From: Chloroflexota bacterium
GTDB lineage: Bacteria; Chloroflexota; UBA11872
Length of the DNA: 12,444 nucleotides
Direction: 5' to 3'
Assembly (NCBI GenBank): GCA_026707185.1
Contig: JAPOXI010000117.1
Location: forward strand, 1 to 12,444
Shown: positions 8,527 through 12,444 of the stretch, piece after piece
Layout of the letters: every line of letters begins with the position of its first letter
Position numbering within the stretch: the first letter of the stretch is position 1
Translations under genes and position numbers: made by a program
Notes under the pieces: generated by a model
What the model was told of the DNA's origin: nothing
Seen by the model: the letters and a program-made list of their open reading frames with translations, nothing else
Databases searched by the model: none

Positions 8527-9495
8527 GGACCGGTCGGGAATCGCGATCCGTCGACGCCCACCCATGGCTTCATACACCGCGTCGGCGAGTTGGGTGGCCC
8601 GCGCGCCATCCTCAACCCCGGCAAGTGGAGGGTCGCCAGCGGTTACGGCTCTCACAAAAGCATTCAGGCTTGCGAGCTGAGAGCCGCTCGGGGCCCCGGC
8701 CTCCGGCGCATCCCGCTTCAAGTCGTTGCCGACCTTCGGGTGGTCGTTGCACAGGTCGCCGTTGATGGTCGCTGTCAGCGTTCCGTCGGTTACGAGAATG
8801 TGCCAGGCGGTACTGGTCGAACTGTGGCCGTATTCCCCGATGGTCAGTCGGGCAAGACCTCCGTTCATGAACCTGATGCCGGCCGAGACGGTGTCGGCCA
8901 GGTCGGACCGGCGTGCGTGGCGACCACCGAGGGCCTGCACAGAGCGCGGCGCGGACTGCATGAGGTAGCAGGCGAGGTCAAACGCGTGACTGCCCAGCAG
9001 TCCCAACAAGCCACCGTGCTCGGCCGAGGCCATCCAGGAGTCGCGAAGCGAATCGACGACGGCTTCAATGCGGACGAAGGTCGGCCGCGGGATCCTGCTG
9101 CGGGTTCGGCGAACTTCGAGCGCGCCGCGAGCCCAGAAGTTGACGGCCAACACGGCGCTGGATGCACGGGCCGATGCCAGCACCCGCTGAGCGTCCGGGA
9201 ATCGAAGGGCCAAGGGCGCTTCCAATAGGACGTGCAGTCCAAGATCGAGTGCTTCGCAGGCAAACTGCGGATGCGTGGCATGCGGCGACGCCACGATGAC
9301 GGCGTCCACGTCCGGGTGCCGGAGGGCTGCACCGGCGTCTGTACTCCATGATGACGACCCCATGGCCCGCGCGCCGGCCTGCGCCCGGTCCGAATCGGCA
9401 TCGACGACCCAGGTGACTTCCGCGCTGGACTCTTGCTGGAGTAGCGCTGCGTATGCGCGTCCGATTCCGCCGCACCCGATAATCGCAATCCGCAA
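8452..9495 (-). CDS. Gfo/Idh/MocA-family protein lacking the usual catalytic Lys and Asp
   Basis: The 347-aa protein has an N-terminal Rossmann domain (IAIIGCGGIGRAYA, 3-16; Asp32 after the second strand) and the C-terminal alpha/beta domain of NAD(P)-dependent Gfo/Idh/MocA oxidoreductases. Typical anchors are present: VDAVIVASPHATHPQFACEAL and GLHVLLEAPLAL. The normally invariant EKP is EAP (Ala93), and the DxGxH motif reads LLGSH, so the Asp is Leu166 while His170 and Asp173 remain. In Bacillus inositol dehydrogenase the equivalents Lys97, Asp172 and His176 are catalytic. It may therefore be a non-reducing or non-catalytic member, or use other chemistry. The start is TTG at 9495, directly before the Rossmann strand, with only a weak GGGA upstream. 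The final 24 residues lie opposite the response regulator and look like an added tail. No substrate can be assigned. Confidence 0.9.
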   Translation of the reverse strand: MRIAIIGCGGIGRAYAALLQQESSAEVTWVVDADSDRAQAGARAMGSSSWSTDAGAALRHPDVDAVIVASPHATHPQFACEALDLGLHVLLEAPLALRFPDAQRVLASARASSAVLAVNFWARGALEVRRTRSRIPRPTFVRIEAVVDSLRDSWMASAEHGGLLGLLGSHAFDLACYLMQSAPRSVQALGGRHARRSDLADTVSAGIRFMNGGLARLTIGEYGHSSTSTAWHILVTDGTLTATINGDLCNDHPKVGNDLKRDAPEAGAPSGSQLASLNAFVRAVTAGDPPLAGVEDGARATQLADAVYEAMGGRRRIAIPDRSLQVGAGPIYIDDAVANRRNHSFGA

Positions 9496-9663
9496 GCTTG
9501 CGTCCCACGGTTGGAGTTGTCGCAGTCAGCGTACTCGCTGGCTATGAAGGGCCCTGACTTGATCAGCCGCGGCGTAACATTCGGCTTTGTCGCTCCGATT
9601 TCAAGTCCGAACCGATCCAGAAACCGCGAGGGGCACACTGGCCCGCACAAGGCCTAGCTATCG

Positions 9664-9669
9664 TATAGT
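9664..9669 (+). promoter_or_regulatory. Candidate -10 box for the LCP gene
   Basis: TATAGT matches five of six -10 positions, 35 bases before the ATG at 9705. It sits within a small inverted repeat CTAT-CGT-ATAG (9658-9668). No convincing -35 or Shine-Dalgarno is visible. The rest of the 209-bp gap 9496-9704 shows only short chance-level hairpins (for example GGGC/GCCC at 9631-9644) and no gene. Confidence 0.3.
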
Positions 9670-9704
9670 TGGCTTCCTGCTCGACATAACGCAGCTTCCG
9701 CCTA

Positions 9705-10862
9705 ATGTCATCTGACCCCGGCCACCGCCGACCGTCTGGGCGCGCGCATCGTCTGCGGCGCGCCGAGGTGATCAGTGTTGTCTCTGCCGGCATTGTCTTT
9801 GTGGTGGTGGCTGCCCTGGGCATTCTGGTCTGGCTTCGGTCATCGGAGGCACCCGAAGAACCCGTGGCCACCACGCCAACGGTCGCCGTACCCCGAAACC
9901 CTGCTCCAACCGAGGCCGCAAGCGACCGGACGCCGCTGCCCCGGCTGACTTCGCCCGTCGTGGAAGTGACCGCTACGCCCGAGCCACCGAATCCAGTGGA
10001 CCTTATTGCGGACTGGCCGGAAGATCGTCCATTCAGCGTGCTATTCCTCGGCCTGGATCGCCGCCCCGGCGAGGGCGGCGGACGGACCGACGCGATCATC
10101 CTTGCCCACATTGAGCCGCGTGTCCGAGCCGCGACCCTGGTTTCGGTCCCCCGCGACATATGTGTGGCGAATTGTCGAACGGACCCGTTCCGGATCAATT
10201 CGGTGTGGCAGGAGGAAGGTCCGGACGCCCTCACGCGCCGGGTATCCAACCTGCTTGGCGTGCAGGTGGATTATTGGGTCACCCTGGACTTCAACGGATT
10301 CAAGCGCCTTGTCGATTTCTTCGGAGGCGTTGACGTTGAGGTGGAATCGACGATTTATGACCCCAGCTATCCGAACGCCACCGACACAGGTTTCGAACCG
10401 TTGCATGTGGAGGCCGGGCCAAACCACTTCGACGGAGATATGGCGCTGCGTTATGTACGAACCCGCCACCAGGACGGCTCGTTCGCACGTGAGGTGCGCC
10501 AGCAGCAGATCCTGTTGGCCCTGGTTGAGCAGGTGATTTCGCCTCAGACCCTGGTTGAGTCGCCAGCCTTTCTGAGCGAACTGAGCAACGCCTTCGAGTC
10601 AAATCTGCCGCCCGACCTCGTGCCCTCAATGGCCAAGCTGGGGATGCAGATCGGCTCGGGTCGGACGGTGTCGGGCGCTATCCGGCCTGAGGATGGGATG
10701 GTGCGGGAAGTGATTGCCGACAATGGCGCGTTTGTGCTGCAACCAAACGTCCCGCTGATTCACGCTTACACGGCGGACCTGATGCGGCACAGTGAATCTC
10801 TACCGCCGCTTGAAGGAGATTCCCAGGTCGAGTTGGCGAACCGGCAGCAGGCTGCGTCCTAA
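9705..10862 (+). CDS. LytR-CpsA-Psr (LCP) family protein
   Basis: LCP proteins transfer lipid-linked glycopolymers to the cell wall or to surface carriers, acting outside the membrane. The 385-aa protein has a basic cytoplasmic N-terminus (7-19), one TM helix (about 22-44), a Pro/Thr-rich linker (about 48-105) and the LCP catalytic domain (about 108-278). Conserved features are FLGLDRRP (114-121), GRTDAIIL with Arg127/Asp129, SVPRD (147-151), RINSVW (163-168), the NGFKRLVDFFGGVDVEV stretch (197-213) and ALRYVRTRHQDGSFAREVRQQ (247-267), which hold the polyprenyl-phosphate and metal-binding Arg/Asp residues of the family. Cys153 and Cys157 form a close pair in the exported domain and might be disulfide-bonded. 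The ATG at 9705 has no good ribosome site. The gene converges on, and overlaps by 4 bp, a methyltransferase that may act on the same class of glycans. Confidence 0.94.
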   Translation: MSSDPGHRRPSGRAHRLRRAEVISVVSAGIVFVVVAALGILVWLRSSEAPEEPVATTPTVAVPRNPAPTEAASDRTPLPRLTSPVVEVTATPEPPNPVDLIADWPEDRPFSVLFLGLDRRPGEGGGRTDAIILAHIEPRVRAATLVSVPRDICVANCRTDPFRINSVWQEEGPDALTRRVSNLLGVQVDYWVTLDFNGFKRLVDFFGGVDVEVESTIYDPSYPNATDTGFEPLHVEAGPNHFDGDMALRYVRTRHQDGSFAREVRQQQILLALVEQVISPQTLVESPAFLSELSNAFESNLPPDLVPSMAKLGMQIGSGRTVSGAIRPEDGMVREVIADNGAFVLQPNVPLIHAYTADLMRHSESLPPLEGDSQVELANRQQAAS

Positions 10863-11659
10863 GGCCGCTGCGCCACCACGTAGAGTTCCGAGGGCTCGTA
10901 GGCGACTTCGAGGAATCGTCGCAGTACGCCAGCCACGCGCGCCAATTCGTCCCGCGTGTGCTCTAACCCGTCCGACACCTCATGAATGGCACGTTCAAGG
11001 TCCTGGCCGTAGGCCGAGCCGGCCAGTCGCGCGGCGATCCAACGCGACGCACGCGAATCTGTCGGGCCCGGCGCGCCCGCGTCTGTTGTTGGGAGCGTCA
11101 AGCCGAGGTCGTCGAGGTCAACGGGTAATCCGCGTTCCGACTCAGGATTGGGTCCGGCCGCAACGGTTGTGAGACCGGCTGCGTTGGTGAGGAACTCGAT
11201 CAGCTCCTGGTCGTAGGGGCGGACGTGCGTTGGGTCACGCCAGAACTCGTGCGCGATGGTTGGAAGGCTGCCCGGATTAGGCGTGGCGACTATGAGCCGG
11301 CCGCCCGGCCGTAGTCGATGCGCGGCCAGGCGGATCAGAGCCTCGGCTTCCCGCACCGCCAGATGCTCGATCACGTGGAAGGCGGTGATCGCGTCGTAGC
11401 GGTCGGGCGTGCTCTGCAGAAAGTCGAGCATGTCGCCCTGCTGCACCGGCAGATCGCGAGCCTGCGCCAACATATCGGGGTCGTGATCGATACCAAGGAC
11501 TCGATGCCCCGCTTTGGCCGCGGCCTCCAGAAACTCGCCGCGACCGCACCCGATATCCAGCAGGTCGCCGGCCTGAGGGGTGAATTGGAGGTACCAGGCA
11601 CGGGCACGTCGGACGGTCTCTGCCGCAAACCCGCGCTGTGCATACCATTCGGCGCCCAT
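10859..11659 (-). CDS. Class I SAM-dependent methyltransferase
   Basis: The 266-aa protein has the Rossmann-like methyltransferase core: motif I LLDIGCGRGEFLE (33-45), the acidic residue after strand 2 in GIDHD (56-60), GDMLDFL (75-81), AFHVIEHL (93-100), RLRPGGRLIVATPNP (115-129) and WRDPTHVRPYDQELI (140-154). The PTHVRPY pattern is common among methyltransferases associated with polysaccharide or O-antigen loci, so a glycan or lipid-linked sugar substrate is plausible but not shown. After the core, a Pro/Gly/Asp-rich stretch (170-202) leads to a helical C-terminal part (203-253) that could be a lid or a partner-binding region. The ATG at 11659 has GGAAAGG about 11 bases upstream. Its TAG stop overlaps the convergent LCP stop. 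It is divergent from cinA across 100 bp. Confidence 0.9.
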   Translation of the reverse strand: MGAEWYAQRGFAAETVRRARAWYLQFTPQAGDLLDIGCGRGEFLEAAAKAGHRVLGIDHDPDMLAQARDLPVQQGDMLDFLQSTPDRYDAITAFHVIEHLAVREAEALIRLAAHRLRPGGRLIVATPNPGSLPTIAHEFWRDPTHVRPYDQELIEFLTNAAGLTTVAAGPNPESERGLPVDLDDLGLTLPTTDAGAPGPTDSRASRWIAARLAGSAYGQDLERAIHEVSDGLEHTRDELARVAGVLRRFLEVAYEPSELYVVAQRP

Positions 11660-11719
11660 TACCTGCGAGCCTTTCCGATTGCCGGGCGGCAGGCTAGCAC
11701 CGGGGCTCCCCGCTCACAC

Positions 11720-11725
11720 TAAAAT
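11720..11725 (+). promoter_or_regulatory. Candidate -10 box for cinA
   Basis: TAAAAT matches five of six -10 positions and lies 34 bases before the ATG at 11760. It overlaps an in-frame upstream ATG at 11724, so if it is a real promoter element that upstream start cannot be used. No good -35 is visible. Confidence 0.25.
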
Positions 11726-11759
11726 GCCTTCCGGTGACCCCTCGCAGCGGCGGTCGTTT

Positions 11760-12444
11760 ATGAACGATGACGTTGAGATCTTCTCGATCGGAACGGAACT
11801 CGTTTCCGGCCTCGTGCTGGATACAAACTCGCATTGGCTGGCCGGCGAAGTCTCGGTGGCGGGCGGCGACGTTCGCCGTATCACCGCGCTCGCCGATGAT
11901 CTGGATGCCCTGATTGCGGAACTGCGCGCCGCGGTGGCACGCAAGGCGCGTGTGATTCTGACGACCGGCGGGCTCGGCCCAACGCCGGACGATATGACGG
12001 TGGACGCCATTGCCGCGGTCGCAGGCAGCGACATTCACACGCCATTTGAGGTGATCGAAGACTACGCCCGTCGTCGAAACATGACGATTGAGGAGGTCTC
12101 GGTTCCGCCCCGGCTCAAGATGGGGTCGATTCCGCGCGCGGCCACGGTGCATTTGAACCCGGTCGGATGGGCGCCGTGTTTCTCGACGGTTGTCGACGAG
12201 ACGACCATCTGGTCGATGCCTGGGCCGCCTCGTGAGGTCGAAGGGTGCTTCGAGACGCATATCCGGCCGGCGCTGCACGGATTGTTCTCCTCCCAAACCG
12301 CTCGAATGCGCGTATTCATCGACTCGTTTGAGTCCGAGACCTCGCCGTTCATGCAGCGGGTGATGCGCGAAGTTCCCGTGGCCTATCTGAAGGCGTACGT
12401 GGGACAGTCGCGTGTGAATGGCCTGCCGGTCGACATCGTGGTTC
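11760..12444 (+). CDS. cinA: CinA family protein, N-terminal part (cut by window edge)
   Basis: The frame from the ATG at 11760 is open to the window end, giving 228 codons of a protein normally about 410-430 aa. The visible part is the MoCF-type (molybdopterin-binding-like) domain of CinA: VEIFSIGTELVSG (5-17), TNSHWLAGEV, LTTGGLGPTPDDMTVDAIA, then NPVGWAPCF and SMPGPPREVEGCF. In full-length CinA this domain acts as an ADP-ribose pyrophosphatase and is followed by a nicotinamide-nucleotide amidase domain, which lies beyond the edge and cannot be confirmed. An in-frame ATG at 11724 would add 12 residues (MPSGDPSQRRSF). The 11760 start matches the family N-terminus better. Residues around 100-125 depart from the usual TENNRKQA segment, reading MTIEEVSVPPRLKMGSIP. 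The gap 11660-11759 shows only the -10 candidate. Confidence 0.93.
   Translation, partial: MNDDVEIFSIGTELVSGLVLDTNSHWLAGEVSVAGGDVRRITALADDLDALIAELRAAVARKARVILTTGGLGPTPDDMTVDAIAAVAGSDIHTPFEVIEDYARRRNMTIEEVSVPPRLKMGSIPRAATVHLNPVGWAPCFSTVVDETTIWSMPGPPREVEGCFETHIRPALHGLFSSQTARMRVFIDSFESETSPFMQRVMREVPVAYLKAYVGQSRVNGLPVDIVV

Noticed and set aside
9551..9668. Short inverted repeats in the 9496-9704 gap as a riboswitch or small RNA
   Set aside because: The stems are only four bases long, unconnected and without a terminator. This is within chance for GC-rich DNA.
9563..10249. 228-aa minus-strand open frame across the LCP 5' region and its upstream gap
   Set aside because: It is Arg/Ser/Thr-rich low-complexity sequence without a family match and lies opposite the clear LCP coding frame.
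10518..10560. Repeated CCCTGGTTGAG, two copies about 30 bp apart
   Set aside because: Both copies encode ordinary LCP residues (LVEQ and LVES) in the same frame. Only two copies exist, so chance codon reuse explains it.

Overview
The window is GC-rich, tightly packed bacterial chromosome with ten recognisable genes, two of which (positions 1-35 and 11760-12444) run off the edges. No single gene fixes the organism. The mix suggests a monoderm-like, high-GC lineage: an LCP-family glycopolymer transferase, a MoeB with a MoeZ-like tail, a multi-TM HisKA_3 kinase with its LuxR-type regulator, and frequent GTG/TTG starts. My lean is Chloroflexota, with Actinomycetota as the alternative; this is inference. 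There are no RNA genes, CRISPR arrays, insertion sequences or phage genes that I can see.

Layout. 32-1330 (-): enolase, whose stop overlaps the GTG of a following gene cut by the left edge. 1456-2319 (+): SMP-30/gluconolactonase, divergent from enolase. 2360-3961 (-): a short Lon-type AAA+ peptidase, convergent with SMP-30. 4116-4457 (+) and 4488-5324 (+): a single-domain rhodanese followed by a MoeB/ThiF-type adenylyltransferase, probably one sulfur-transfer operon. 5465-7873 (+) and 7870-8526 (+): a two-component pair joined by a GTGA overlap. 8452-9495 (-): a Gfo/Idh/MocA-fold protein whose 3' end overlaps the response regulator by 75 bp. 9705-10862 (+): LCP-family protein. 10859-11659 (-): SAM-dependent methyltransferase, convergent with the LCP gene and overlapping it by 4 bp. 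11760-12444 (+): N-terminal part of CinA.

How they work together. Rhodanese and MoeB fit together as sulfur carrier and adenylyltransferase for a ubiquitin-like sulfur-carrier protein not present here. The kinase and regulator form one signalling unit with an unknown target. LCP and the methyltransferase are both plausible cell-surface glycan genes but are transcribed towards each other. The rest look like independent housekeeping or metabolic genes. No gap between genes exceeds about 210 bp.

The most unusual points are two proteins that keep their fold but have lost key residues. The Lon-type protein keeps its Ser/Lys dyad at the exact family spacing but has altered Walker B, sensor-1, sensor-2 and pore-loop positions. 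The Gfo/Idh protein has lost the Lys and Asp of the usual Lys/Asp/His set. I see no clear evidence of a wholly new multi-gene system.
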